Of a DNA stretch of 64,000 nt, positions 1 to 12,863 are shown one piece after another. This DNA is from Bryum argenteum (Eukaryota; Streptophyta; Bryopsida; Bryales; Bryaceae), in assembly GCA_037043015.1 (NCBI GenBank), contig CM073322.1, positions 34,369,364-34,433,363 on the forward strand. The letters are read 5' to 3'. Within the stretch, counting starts at the first letter, position 1; each line of letters begins with the position of its first letter. The notes beneath the pieces are model-generated. The model was not told the DNA's origin and made no database searches. It saw only the letters and a program-made list of their open reading frames with translations. A program made the translations under genes and the position numbers.

Positions 1-593
1 TCTACACCAATCCTCTTACCTACGGCAGCACCGATATTCCGTGGATAAACTTGAAGCACCCTCCCCAGAGCTCTCGACCCATCACAGCCTTCGCTGACGG
101 CGGCATCAAGTAGGGCCCCCTTCCTAGCCAAGAATACCTTCGAATTTGCATTCTTCACCGCCTCGAGCTCCGTCCGAATACTCTCAACGAAAACAAACAC
201 CGATTTGGCGTCCTGTGGTCTAGAATAGTACTCGGGCATCAGTGGCCAGAAGGTGTTGTGATTCAACAATTTCTCAGCGATAACACGCCTACATTGTAGT
301 GTAGGGCAATCTCTCAACTCCTCCTTGATAGCACGAGCAAGCTTGCCTGCTATGCGAGACGATGACCTCTCTGTCATCCCAACTACTTCGAAATCGTTTG
401 GCGTCTGCATTAGAAGTCGGTTAGCCTCCGCTGCCTCTTTTGCTAACCGTGCGCGCCTTCGAGCTTGCCTAACACGCGATTGTTGGCATCGCAGCACCCG
501 CTTGGCTTCCGCAGCTATAGCCGCTGCAGCCCGAACTTGCGGTCCTGGTTGCGAAATGCCTCGACGGCGTTGTCCCATTCTAGCGTTCCCCAT
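1..593 (-). CDS. Partial gene, Arg/Ala-rich helical protein (MGN...PGP family), runs off the left edge
   Basis: Reading the minus strand from an ATG at 593 gives 197 codons with no stop before the window edge. The product starts MGN and has a Gly-Pro-Gly-Pro-like turn near residue 17. A strongly basic Ala/Arg/Gln-rich helical stretch follows (about residues 20-60), then a more regular helical part. It aligns along its length with the protein at 37875-38447: both begin MGN, both have the PGP turn and an RAR/ARL stretch, and both share V-K-x-A followed by a K-x-A-I/L-L motif near the end. The second copy lies just upstream of a DDE-like transposase, so this is probably the first exon of another copy of that transposon. 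The biochemical role is unknown; the basic N-terminus would suit nucleic-acid binding. Confidence 0.6.
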   Translation of the reverse strand, partial: MGNARMGQRRRGISQPGPQVRAAAAIAAEAKRVLRCQQSRVRQARRRARLAKEAAEANRLLMQTPNDFEVVGMTERSSSRIAGKLARAIKEELRDCPTLQCRRVIAEKLLNHNTFWPLMPEYYSRPQDAKSVFVFVESIRTELEAVKNANSKVFLARKGALLDAAVSEGCDGSRALGRVLQVYPRNIGAAVGKRIGV

Positions 594-1425
594 AACCAGT
601 GATCTTCTGGACCTTCGTCAAGATTCACGATAAAACAGAACTCCCGCAAATAACGCAAAACAATTCCCCACATCACAAGCAAAACACGATCGCGCAAAAC
701 AGAACAGTGCCACAGAGAGGCCCGAAAATTCTCCCTCCAAAACTCAGATCGCCTTCGTCGAACGTTCTCTGACAAGACAGCAGAAGAGGATGCGCCGCCG
801 ACTGTCATGAACGTGACAGAATCCAAAGGAAATTAACTAACTCTAGCCGACGTCGACAATGCCTTGTCAGTCGCATTAATTGCAGGAAGCGCCACTTCTC
901 TTTCCCGAACTGGTACCTTTGGTACAAATTTTGTACCAGTGTAGAAGATGAGAGGTGTCTACAAATTATACATTCACATTCATTTTTATGAAATCAGCCC
1001 TTTACACACATGCAATACACTCTGTGGAGGGGGAGTAGGAAAAAAAAAAACAAAAATTGGATAATTTTTGAGTGAATGCCATTCAAAATGAATTTGGGCA
1101 CTTTGACCGTAAATTTCACCATAAGCGGTAGATCTCTACCAACATTCCAAGTGTGCATATGATGGCTTAATTGATGGGTGAATTTATGCTACTATAAATC
1201 ATAAACTTTGTACTTTTGTGTTAATTTCTCTGAGAGGTTTGTACCCTAGAAAAGGTGGAAAAGTACAAATTTAGAGTTGCTCCCTACTTTTTTTGCCGTG
1301 GAGCCAACTAAATTCATAAACTTCACAAGTTTTGCTATCATTGACCATTATAAAATTAGTACTTTAGGATTGGGATCTATGCTAAACAGGCCCTTGAAGT
1401 TGGTTACACCCTGTAGAAAGATAGG
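594..1425. other. Intergenic, no gene recognised
   Basis: This AT-rich stretch includes short A runs (1041-1052) and a small GGTACC/TTGGTACAAA dyad near 911-935. It holds no convincing exon, RNA gene or repeat. It probably contains the 5' side of the decayed integrase that follows. Confidence 0.4.
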
Positions 1426-2463
1426 GTGACGTACGAAGTGTTCCACCCTAGCATGCTTTGGCCCGAGAACATCATTACAAGATTTGGATGCCCTCTGGAA
1501 ATTGTTTCCGACCAAGGAACGCATTTCGTCAATGCTGTCATCGAAGAGCTCATGAACAAGCATCTCATTAAGCAGAGAACCAGCACAGTTTACTACCCAC
1601 AAGGCAACGGTCAGGCCGAATCCACAAACAAAACAATCATCAACATGTTGCGTAAGTTTACACAGGCCAACTTCGGCGACTGGGACGACTGCTTACCTGC
1701 AGCACTGTGGGCATACCGAGTCGCCACAAAGTCGGCTACTCAGGCAAGTCCATTTGAGCTTGTATATGGTACACAACCACTGTTGCCAACGGAATACCTA
1801 GTGCCAACCTTCAGATCGCTCCAACCAAAGGACTTTGCGCCGCATCGCGTGTTGGCAGCCAGGATGGAGGATTTGCATAAATTGGAAGAACTCCGAAATG
1901 ATGCCCACAAAAACATCTTGCACAAACATACACTTAGCGCAAAATACTTCCATGGATCACAGCCTCCTCGCATGTTCCACAAAGGTGACCAAGTTCTCTG
2001 GTGTCCACGAGATCCAAAGCTGCGAAAGTCCAAGTTTGAATCTGTGTGGCACGGGCCATACAGAGTCCAATTAGCACTGCCAAATAACACGGTGTTACTC
2101 GTCAACGAGGACAACTTCGATACACAAGCCATCATTGTCAACGCTGGCAAATTAAAACACTATCACAGTGACAACAATCGAGCAAAGCTTGTATTGAGTC
2201 TAGGGCAACTCCATGACAACTTAGTCACCGAAGCTCAGCAGTTGGCCACCGAAGACAGACAGTCAGAGACACCAAGTGAAGGCAACGAAGAAGGGGGGGA
2301 TGCACCCATGGTGGCATACATCAACCACATCCATGTTGCCCATGATGCCTCACATTATGAAGGGTACAGCCATCAAAAAGCCAACATCGAGGCCTCATGG
2401 ATTGGGCTATCATTACCGACTATGATGACCCCGTCATGGACAACCAGCCGCCAACGGTACTAG
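1426..2463 (+). pseudogene. Ty3/gypsy integrase, C-terminal part of a decayed retrotransposon
   Basis: The 345-residue reading frame begins inside the integrase core. It has the central Asp region (VSDQGTHF), the Glu region (YYPQGNGQAES) and the helix reading AALWAYRVATK. A GPY-type module follows (WHGPYRV, then VNAGKLKHYHS). No chromodomain follows it, unlike the element at 18811-24983, so this is another lineage, most like Athila/Tat-type elements. The zinc-binding HHCC part, the first catalytic Asp, the reverse transcriptase and RNase H are missing upstream, so the copy is truncated on the 5' side. The tail after about residue 250 is acidic and low in similarity. A polypurine tract and candidate LTR follow in the right order. 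The enzyme would join retroelement cDNA to host DNA; this copy is inactive. Confidence 0.8.
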
Positions 2464-2570
2464 GCTTTCAAAGGCCTTTTCAAGCCGCCAAACACACCCC
2501 CACAAAATCATTTCCATTGGCCACCTCTCCGCCGCCAACGACAACCATCATTTCAGGCACCGGTGGCTAC

Positions 2571-2583
2571 TTAAGGGGGGCAC
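2571..2583 (+). promoter_or_regulatory. Candidate polypurine tract
   Basis: TTAAGGGGGGCAC lies about 110 bases after the integrase frame and directly before a TG dinucleotide. This is where the plus-strand primer of a Ty3/gypsy element should be. Confidence 0.45.
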
Positions 2584-4052
2584 TGGCAGTCATTGCCTCA
2601 CTTTTTGCGCCAAGCCGACTAATGCTCACCCTCGTTGCTCTCTTCCTTCACTCACTCTCTCACTCCACCTCCGTGCTCGTTTGAAGCCTTACTCTCTCCC
2701 CTCATTCTGCCTTAGCACTCGCTCGACACTCCTCTCTTGCTTTTCTGTTGCGACCCTAATTACTCCAACTCCTTTTTTTGCTTAGTGAGCCTTACTTGGT
2801 AGCGGAATTCCGGCTCACTTAGTTGGTAGCAACCGGCCATGACTTTGCTAACACTTGCATGTGCCCACACACACAATGTTAGCACCATTCTAAGTCAAGG
2901 TGTCCAAACCACCTTGACTCCATAACTCATTACCGGATACTCATTACCCGGAACTCCCACCAACACATGGGTATGCCAACCCGGAACTCCCACCAACACA
3001 TGGGCATGCCACTTGGTGGCACGGGGCGGCCTTCCACAAATGTCCAAGCTCCCAAGGGTGGCACTACTCACCCCCGGAGCTAACCGCCCTTATCCATTGT
3101 CCAACTTCCCACTAGTCCCCCTTCCACTCTTGTCTCTCACTCCATTCGGGACACTGCCGGAAACCCTCCGGGAATCCGGCACTAGTTTTTCCGGGGACTA
3201 GTTTGGAGCGGGACTCTTTCCAACCCAATGTTGCGGGATGCTCAAGAGCATCGCACGATGTCCAAGGTGTGGGAGTGAGGCTTCATTTCCATGCCTCACC
3301 CTTTTGAGTCATTCCCGGTTACTCCCGGGAACCGGCACTACTTATCACGGGGACTAACTTGGAGAGGGACACTTCCCAACTGTGAACCGCGAAACGGTTC
3401 ACTTTAGCGGGAATACATTCCCCGCAAGGTTTAGCACGTAATTGTCAGGTTTTCATGGTTTAATTAGACTTTTTAGCCCATTTCGTGGATTCATGGAATA
3501 CCCGTGGTCTCAAATGAGGTTTTGGCACAAGCGGGCCGTTCTTGCTCTAATTTATACCAAATTAATATTTTTGATGAACGCCAATATATTAAATGGCGAG
3601 TTTTTAGTATGTTTTAGCGATTACGTATTCCTAATTAGGGGTCGGGTTGCCCCATCTTGCCCTTACCTTCTACAAAACCCCTCATGTGAAGGTTGGTGTC
3701 TTTATCTTGCCTAATTGGTTAGGAAAAAACTATGGATGGAAGTCCGTCCAATTGGACGGATGAAATCCGCCCAATTGGACGGATGAAGCTTTTGCTTCAA
3801 CCTCCCTGGAGCAACCAAGGAGGGGGAGAGTCAAGGGAGAAGCCGTGAGGCTAGTCTTTTTTGGGGGGGAAGAGGGTGTGTGTGTCTGTGAAAGTTTTCT
3901 TAGGTTGAACTATGCAAAATAGAGTTGGGTGGTCTAACACAAAAAAACTTGCAAGTAGGATGTGTGGATTCGTTGCATGTGGGTGTGAGTGTAGGTAGGT
4001 TGGAGGAGAAGATAGAAGGGTTGGAGTTTTCAATTTGGCAGTGGCTGCCGAC

Positions 4053-4412
4053 TTTGAAGGACGAGATTTCACGATTGGCAAGGAATTGGGGGGCGTGCCT
4101 TAGAAATCCAGGAGCGTTGTCGAGTTTTCTTTCCAACAAGACCAAACTTGCCCTCATTAGAGCAAGGACGAGGAAGAAATTGCGATTCTACCAAAGTACC
4201 CTTACTGGTGACGGCAGAGTTGAAGGGTCGGCTTTGAAGGACGAGATCTCACGATTGGCAAGGAATTGGGGGGCGTGCCTTAGAGATCCAGGAGCATTGT
4301 CGAGTTTTCTTTCTAACGGGACCAAGCTCGCCCCCATTGGAGCAAGGACGAGGGAGAAATCGTCGTTCTACCGAAGGGAACTTACTGGTGGCGGCAGATT
4401 GAGGGAAGCCCC
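4053..4412 (+). repeat. Two-copy tandem repeat, 180-bp unit
   Basis: The stretch starting TTTGAAGGACGAGAT at 4053 recurs at 4233 with few changes through about 4410. It lies inside the candidate LTR and keeps one reading frame open across both units (to 4434), but there is no sign that this is coding. Confidence 0.8.
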
Positions 4413-5840
4413 ATTTCATCCTCCTTTGATGTGATTGTGACACTCTTGAGTAGCTAGATTGTATGTGCAACGACCCTAGTGGGGTTAGATGCATGAATGC
4501 TTTGGAAAATGACAATTTGTTGCCCAAAAACATGTTTGGGTTGCAGCTTGATTTGGTGATGTTGTGTTATAGTTTCATGTATGAATGTGTGTTTTCTTGC
4601 TTGTGTATGCTGGTTTGATTGTCTTGTGTCACGACTTGAATTCGTGTGAGGGAACCGCGCGGAAGCGCTGCCCAAAATTCTCCAATTAACCCTAAAATTG
4701 TGTAGTGGTGGAGAATTGCATGTTTAGTTGATTGTTAGCATTCATATGTTGATTGGGTGCTTAGGCTTGAGGTAGAAGGTGCTTTGATGTGATTTGCAAC
4801 CCTTTTTCAGCCCTAAATTGTGTGCTGGACCTCTTAGTCCATATGTGTTTTAGAGGCGTTAAGTGTTCCTTTTGGTTATTTTGTGCCCATAATTGAGCCC
4901 TAGGCCCTGGGTGGTCAAATGAGGGTTATTTGAACCTCCTAGGGAGGCTTGGCGGACTCAATTCGCTGCTGGAGCTACTTGTTTTGCATTAAATGGAGAC
5001 TTGAGTGAATGGTTGTGTCTCCTTGTGAATCCAAACTAGAAATTGCATGTATATATAAAGTTTGGTGTCCATTGCTTGGAAGGTCGTTTTACTTGCACCC
5101 ACCCCCACGGCCAAACTTGTGGCTTAAAAACCGGGTCACCGGGATTTAGGCTCACACCAACCCCATGTTTAGAGATGCTACAAAGCACTCTCCATTTTCC
5201 ACAAGGTGCGATGTGAGCCAACAAATGTGCAACATTCATTTGTTTGGCTCAATGTTAATGTTTTGTCAAATGTTAGTTGAATATTGTGATGTAAGTATGA
5301 GGAGTTAAGGGTTTCGAATGAAAACCCTTAAATGTTAATTGGAAGGTTATAAAGTATTAACTTTTTGAGAAGACTTTTTAGAGGAAGTGGAGTCAATTTG
5401 AAGATTGGAGTAGGGTAAGAAAAAAAGGGGTAGTTGGTAGAGTAAGAAAATTAAACAATTAGATTAGGGACCCCACGATTGAAGCCCAAAGTGGTGAGGG
5501 AAGAGTGGGGGCTATCCCTTTCCTTCAAGCCAGCACTCTTTCGACAAACAAGATCAAGCTACAATCAATAGGTCTCTCATGGTTAATATCTTGTATGTTA
5601 GTAAAATTGTTAATCCTTGTTGGTTGGCTTCCATGGTGATTATTTATCACCTTGTGGCAATGGAAGCCACCATTGACCCTCCATCCAAGTGGCATGGTGA
5701 AGGGATAATGAGACTTTTATATATTTATAGTGATAGGTAGAGCATGGGCATGGGACTTGCTCCCTTGCATGGGTGGCAAGTTGGCTCTATTGTTAGTACT
5801 TACCCTTAGTTACCGGCCAAGTAAATGGCCGGGTTAAAAC

Positions 5841-5873
5841 TTGAGAGCAAGGGTATTTAAGCCTTGCTCTCAA
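5841..5873 (+). promoter_or_regulatory. TATA-like box inside a 12-bp inverted repeat
   Basis: TTGAGAGCAAGG (5841-5852) and its exact complement CCTTGCTCTCAA (5862-5873) flank TATTTAA (5854-5860). This fits the U3/R boundary of an LTR promoter. Confidence 0.4.
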
Positions 5874-7490
5874 ACTTGTTTATCATCTCTTTGTAATGAC
5901 CCACTCAATCTAGTTAGAGTAGGAGAAGGAAGGCCATGGGCCTCCTTCTCCTCCATCTTGTTTGTCTCATATCTTGTTTGTCTACCTCTTCTTCTTGTAA
6001 TGCTTAATTAATAGGAGAAGGAGAGCCGAGGGCCTTCTTCTCTCTAATATTGATCTCCCCTTCCATGCTAGTAGTGATTGCCTTGAGTGTGTGATGTCTT
6101 CTCTTGTACCTCTCAGTTTTTCCCCCGTCAGTCCCTCGGTTTTTGTCCAAACAAATCAAGACTTGAGATGATGGTAGATCTCTTTAGTAGCTTTCCATTG
6201 ATATATGGCTCGTCCGATTCCGAGTTGTAGGGAGGGAGATACACCCCTCCAAAGTTAAGGGTGTTGAAGGGTAACCGCTGCCGGCAGTAGGAAAAACAGC
6301 CCCAGTTATTTGATAATCAGTCCTAGGTTTCTGGTCCTAAGATTCTGAGATTTTGAGGGTGAGTGCAAAATTGACTTAGCTTTCTAAAAAGCTAAGGCAC
6401 GCCCCAATCGGAGCTAGGATGGAGAAATGACAAGCCAAAAACCGAGGAGGGCTCAAAGGGAGGCCGGCGGCGGTTTTCATCTTCTTCACTTCCCCTTGTT
6501 TCTTCTTCATTTCTTCTCGTCTTCTCTTCTCCGTTGTTCCTCTCTTCATGTGTTGTTCTTGTCAATCCCCTTGTGACCAAAGGCTACTCTATGGTGGTTT
6601 TTTGGCTCACATGCGGGAGTGAGGCCCCATCCCAAGCCTCACCCCTTGGAGCCACCCCGGCTCCTCATGGCAGCATGTGCAAGTGAGGAGGGAGACCACC
6701 CCTCCTCATAGTACTCTCTGGAGTCTTTGGTAGGCTCCCCCCCCTCTTGTGTTGAGCGGCCTTTTGCGACACACGTTCTTTTTGGAAGACCACCCGTTTT
6801 TGCCTTAGTCTCAAAAACGGGCCGTAACTTCTCCTCAGGCTAGCTCCTAGCTCAGGTATCCAAATGGGACGTGCGAGCCCATTTTCGACATCTACTCTTT
6901 GAGTTGATATCGATGGACTACCTACTTGCCTCAATCGGATCTGTCCCAAGGGAGATATGCCCCTCTGAACATTCGGTGTCCCGGGAGGCAACATTCCCAA
7001 GTCCCGAAGTGCCGACCACTTTGAGGAGCCATATCTCCTAAACTATTGCTGTGCTCATCATGATCCTTAGCATTCTAGAAAGCTCTTGTTATTAGCTTTC
7101 CAGCAACATGCAACGTGCCGCCCTCCACAAAGGTCGACACATTGAGTTCCGAAAGGCAACACTCTCGAGTCCCGGAACGCGCTCCAACCTTTGGAGAGTC
7201 ATATCTCATGACTCACAACTCCAAATCGCGCGTTCTTTGAACCTATGGGTGCGTGCTTGAACAAGGTTTGCAACCATGTAAGGCACCCCACGAAGTTCGT
7301 CCCGAGCACGATGCTATTGCGTGCTGTTTGCTCGGGACTCCCCTTGGTCACCTCACCTTGTCTCTTGCCAAGCCCGGGGCGTCACTCCCGGGGTCCTCTT
7401 GGCTGACCACGGTGTTCGGGCATCCTTTGGAAAGGGATGTGACATTTTCAGCGTTGCCACTCTGACATTTTAGTCGACCTACGGCGACAA

Positions 7491-7507
7491 TGGCGCAGCG
7501 CCAGGGA
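7491..7507 (+). promoter_or_regulatory. Candidate primer-binding site
   Basis: TGGCGCAGCGCCAGGGA lies 23 bases after the CA end of the candidate LTR. It resembles the TGGCGCC..-type primer-binding sites of Athila/Tat elements. It overlaps the ATG of the next frame, so the two readings compete. Confidence 0.25.
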
Positions 7508-8619
7508 AACCCACAGCGTCCCCAGTTGCCTCCGTTTCACATGCCCAAGAACCTCACAGATTGGATCTCACGAATCGACAACGTGTGGGTAGCAGAGACG
7601 GGCATCCAACGTTACCAAGACGATATGCATCACTGGCACCTCGACATCGGTCGCTGCCGTCAGTTCATCAAAACCATGGAGAAACACACCGACGGCAATG
7701 CTTTTCCCACAGGCATCGTAGACAGCGTTGAAGTACAATTCTCGCCTTACTACCTTTTCCAACAGTATGGGTGGGACGGAACAGGGCTCATAAGGTGAAC
7801 CGAAGACTGCGGGTACCCGAAGCCTGATTTACAGGCAAGGTTCCTCAATGTACACATCGACCCGATTAAGGGATACGATGTGCGTATGCTGGGCTCCATT
7901 CTTCCCAAACCTTGGTACGTGAGGCATCGCGGAATACTCAGTCAAGTCTTTTTTCGACTTAATTGCAACAATGTGCTGCCACAGACGCTGGAACTCCTCC
8001 TGTTGACTGAAGCCGGTGCCAAAACCAACTAGGGAATGCTTGTCGATCAGAACCTGCGATTGGAGCTAAAGCAACACCAGAAGAAGCAGGGTTGTCTTAT
8101 TAGATACTCTTTTCGGAATGTCTGTCTGATTTGTCGTATTGGACATGTCTATTAAACGTCCGATCGACGAAAATGTCGACCGTACCAAAAATTACATAGT
8201 AAAAAACTTGTTGAGATTGACATTGAAGTAAAAAGCTATTTTCTTACATGGCGTAGGGTCGATAATGACGTGGAAAATCAAAATGCACGTCACAGTGGGC
8301 GACCGCGGGTGGGCGACCTCGCAAGGCGACCGACGGTAGCATAGGGGCGAACGTCAGTCGCCTGCGGCGATCGCCGATCGTAAAAGGCTGCCGCGCGTAG
8401 GCGACCGGCGGTCCAATAGGGAGACCGGCGGTCGCCCTAGCAACCGCTTCTAGGCGACCTTATGGGCAAGGACATAGTGTCTGTGAGCCAATTTGTACCC
8501 CTCCTGTTGGGGCGACCGCCGATACAACCGATGGGCGAACGTCGCTCAGTGGGGCGACCGCCGATCCAGCTGATGGGCGAACGTAGCTCAGAGGGCGACC
8601 GGCGGTCTACCCTCTTAGA

Positions 8620-9066
8620 ACGAAGGACATGAACTTTGAAGAGCCATAACTTTTTCATTTGGACTCTGTTTTTGACAGAATCACTTGGGTTGGGTTCCAA
8701 ATTAAGTCTAGTTTATGTGGTAAAAATTGCAGACCCATACAATGAAGTATAAAAAAATGACATGCATTTTAGTGAAGGGAGTATTTGTTTTTTGGGTTTT
8801 TAAACATTTGGCATGTTTTACCATTGCAAGCCTATTATGTGACATCAGAAAGGTTTTTGCATGATTTGTTTTACACAAGTGTGATCTTTAGATGCATCCC
8901 ACAATCTTTGTAGTTGGAAGTATTTTGATCCAGATAATTTTAGTATTGGCTTTGCAATGATATTTCTACGATGAAAAAAGTGAAAAAGTGGATGATTTTT
9001 GAAGAGATAGATCTCCTTCAACCACCGTTAGATTTTGAATTTATTTTTTAGAGAGGGTTCCAATTA
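8620..9066 (+). repeat. 450-bp module, three copies in element C
   Basis: The block from the GAACGAAGGACATG region to GGTTCCAATTACAG recurs almost unchanged at about 11360-11815 in the same orientation and at 12304-12760 inverted. The last two are the arms of the foldback. Confidence 0.85.
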
Positions 9067-11249
9067 CAGAACGTTCATGGGCGACCGCGGGTCTCGCATG
9101 GGGGACCGCGGGTCTCGCATGTGCGACCGCGGGTCCCCCATTGGCGATCGCCAATCCCGCATGGCAATCGCCGGTCCGCTGCAACTGCGGTTTGGGGCGA
9201 CCGGCAGTCTGGAGGGGCGAGTGCACAAGAGCTCCCGCTCTTGCTCTTGGATTCCCTTTTACGCAATCCCTCAATCCCTCATATTCAAATTTCGAATTCA
9301 CCGCTTCAAGCATCTTCCCGGTTCCCCCTCATTTCCCTTAAATCTCCCTTCATTTTTCATTCCCCATCTTCTTCAAATTTCATATTCTCCGCTTCTTCAC
9401 ATTTTCCATAAAGAAATGAAAATGATTGTCATGGTCATGGCTTTTGGCCAAGACTCGTGAGCATGATAAATGAAAAATGAATTTTTGAGTGCCTTGGACA
9501 CTCTTCTGGTGCAAGATGGATTTAGACCCGTACAAGTTTTATCTCAATTTTAAAATAAAATTTTCATCATTCTCTCTTTTACCCTCCCCTTTTTCTTCAT
9601 TTCCTTTTAAATAATTGTACTCTAGCCAATCAATGATTTTTGAGCCTCATGGTCTCCTTGATAGTAGTTGAGTTGAGGCATTTACTTCCACTCAACTACA
9701 ATCAAGGAGACCATAAAATCATTATTTATTATGGATAAATTAGCATACTTTGGGGACTTTGAAGTTAGTGATCATTCTCCTTTCATCAAGGTATTGTAAA
9801 GCCAAATGGTCAATCTTGAGGGTCCACAATGTAAAGTGAGCCTAAGACAAGTAGAGTAAAGGTACGCTTATTTCAAGTTCCTATAATGTCTTAGTAGTGA
9901 ATACAAGTGTTGAAAATATCTTGACTGTCATGATATTTAAGTTTGATTTATTCATCATAATATGGGCAAGGGATATCAAATACTTGCACATCATTCACAA
10001 ATAATGGGTTAAATATTACTATGAGTAATTGGTTCATTAGAATGTCTGTAAATGGTTATTGTTGTCGACTTATAATATTTACCTTCATATGGTGGTCACT
10101 CAATTTTTTGCCAAATCTATAATATGTTATATATCACCCTTTAATTTGACAAGCAACTTTTTCCCTCACTTGTTACTAGGCTATATGCACGAACCCCTTT
10201 CTCTTAATTGTATTAGAAGGCGTTAATACTTAACCCGCCAAAATTTTCAAATGCCTCCCCCTAATCATTTTAACCAATGTTATAATGTTATGGGGCCGTA
10301 AACTAATTGCAAGGATAATCTATTAGCATATATATACTCGGATATTGTATATGGAGAAGTTATAATTTATTAAAGACTCTACTGATCTTAGAAGAAACTA
10401 AAATTTGTTCTTGAATGTGATGTTAGAATATATGATGAAGTTTTGCTGCAAAGATAGTATCTTATCTAAATGCTAGAAATTGATTGACATGATTAAATTC
10501 TAAGATTGTAGATATTGAAGTGTTTGATGCATTAAAGAGGCTAAGACTCTGTAAATCAATACACATTTTATCAATTATTTTAAATAGTTAGGCACAAAAT
10601 GACTTGCTATAATATACACCATATAATAAAATATATATCATGTCATGCCTACCAAGAGGATGAGAAAGTGACACCCCATCCTCCCTCCCATTCAATATTT
10701 CCAATTTAGAGATTTAGACCTCTCATGTCCATATTTTATGAACAGATTGATCATGAAATGGGAATTATGAGACCAATGATCCCAAATTACCAGCATGTGC
10801 CTACTCCTTGCTAATTTAAACTAATACACTAAAAACTACATGGCTCTTTTACCCCTCCACCATCCAATGTTCATCCTCATCTCATCCTCTTAACAGCTGA
10901 TACGAACACTTATGGACTCGCATGCAACATAGGTGGGAGAATTCCCGACTGCAAAAAGGGCCGATCCAGCTGATGGGCGAACATAGCTGAAAGGGCGACC
11001 GTCGGTCTACCTGATGGGCAACGACAAAGTGTCCGCGCGCCTATTTGTACCCCTCTTGTTGGGGCGACCGCCGATATAGCCGATGGGTGAACGTCGCTCA
11101 GTAGGGCGACCGCCGATCCAGCTGATGGGCGAACGTAGCTGAAAGGGCGACCGGCGGTCTACCTGATGGGCAACGACAAAGTGTCCGCAAGCCATTTGTA
11201 CCAATCATGTTGGGGCGACCGCCGATACAGCCGATGGGCGAACGACCCT

Positions 11250-12863
11250 CACTGGGGCGACCACCGATACAACCAATGGGCGAACGTCGCTCAGTGGGGC
11301 GACCGCCGATCCAGCTGATGGGCGAACGTAGCTCAGAGGGCGACCGGCGGTCTACCCTCTTAGAACGAAGGACATGAACTTTGAAGAGCCATAACTTTTT
11401 CATTTGGACTCTGTTTTTGACGGAATCACTTGGGTTGGGTTCCAAATTAAGTCTAGTTTATGTGGTAAAAATTGCAGACCCATACAATGAAGTATAAAAA
11501 AATGACATGCATTTTAGTGAAGGGAGTATTTGTTTTTTGGGTTTTTAAACATTTGGCATGTTTTACCATTGCAAGCCTATTGTGTGACATCAAAAAGGTT
11601 TTTGCATGATTTGTTTTACACAAGCGTGATCTTTAGATGCATCCCACAATCTTTGTAGTTGGAAGTATTTTGATCCAGATAATTTTAGTATTGGCTTTGC
11701 AATGATATTTCTACGATGAAAAAAGTGAAAAAGTGGATGATTTTTGAAGAGATAGATCTCCTTCAACCACCGTTAGATTTTGAATTTATTTTTTAGAGAG
11801 GGTTCCAATTACAGTGTTGTATTGGTGATAGAAACCTCGATCCATTCGAAGATATATTGAAGATAAGGTGCAATACTATAATTTGAGTGTAAGGGGTCTA
11901 GTTTTGGACTATATTAATTACTTTGTAAAATATTTGGCAGTTTTTATCATTATTGAATCATCTCTTCCCTCCTTTTATACACACACCCCTTTTCAACAAA
12001 TTTAATTAATCTCAGGTATTTAACAGAAACTACCTACCTTCCTCTTATAGTCCAAAACTTCTAATCATGTTTCATATAAATTACCTAGGAAAAGTATAAA
12101 TACTACTCTCCCTCTCTATTTCCCTATACATCTTACACTTCCCTATGGCTCAAATAGTAGCCCTGCAATGATAAAAACTGCCAAATATTTTACAAAGTAA
12201 TTAATATAGTCCAAAACTAGACCCCTTACACTCAAATTATAGTATTGCACCTTATCTTCAATATATCTTCGAATGGATCGAGGTTTCTATCACCAATACA
12301 ACACTGTAATTGGAACCCTCTCTAAAAAATAAATTCAAAATCTAACGGTGGTTGAAGGAGATCTATCTCTTCAAAAATCATCCACTTTTTCACTTTTTTC
12401 ATCGTAGAAATATCATTGCAAAGCCAATACTAAAATTATCTGGATCAAAATACTTCCAACTACAAAGATTGTGGGATGCATCTAAAGATCACACTTGTGT
12501 AAAACAAATCATGCAAAAACCTTTCTGATGTCACATAATAGGCTTGCAATGGTAAAACATGCCAAATGTTTAAAAACCCAAAAAACAAATACTCCCTTCA
12601 CTAAAATGCATGTCATTTTTTTATACTTCATTGTATGGGTCTGCAATTTTTACCACATAAACTAGACTTAATTTGGAACCCAACCCAAGTGATTCCGTCA
12701 AAAACAGAGTCCAAATGAAAAAGTTATGGCTCTTCAAAGTTCATGTCCTTCGTTCTAAGAGGGTAGACCGCCGGTCGCCCTCTGAGCTACGTTCGCCCAT
12801 CAGCTGGATCGGCGGTCGCCCCACTGAGCGACGTTCGCCCAACGGCTGTATCGGCGGTTGCCC
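11250..12863. repeat. Foldback: about 700-bp inverted repeat with a 215-bp loop
   Basis: The left arm is about 11250-11951 and the right arm about 12167-12863. They are near-exact reverse complements, including the GC-rich subrepeats at the outer ends and the GATAAAAACTG junction at the loop. A transcript across it would form a very long hairpin. Confidence 0.85.

Larger units (their letters stand above)
2584..7467 (+). mobile_element. Candidate long LTR (about 4.9 kb) of a Ty3/gypsy element
   Basis: The stretch starts TGGCAGT after a polypurine tract and ends CTGACA, so it has TG..CA ends with weakly inverted termini. It contains no real gene. A TATTTAA box sits inside a perfect inverted repeat at 5841-5873. 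A primer-binding-like sequence follows at 7491-7507. LTRs of several kilobases are known in the Tat/Ogre group. No second LTR copy is in the window, so the ends rest only on context. If correct, the order integrase-LTR-next ORF means two elements share one LTR. Confidence 0.35.

Noticed and set aside
6392..7000. Minus-strand open frames in the candidate LTR
   Set aside because: Their composition is biased by purine-rich sequence, with no domain and no splice or start context.
9035..9460. Open frames over the GC-rich subrepeats of element C
   Set aside because: They arise from the low-complexity GGGCGACCG array, are open in several frames, and the same arrays elsewhere in the element are not conserved as protein.
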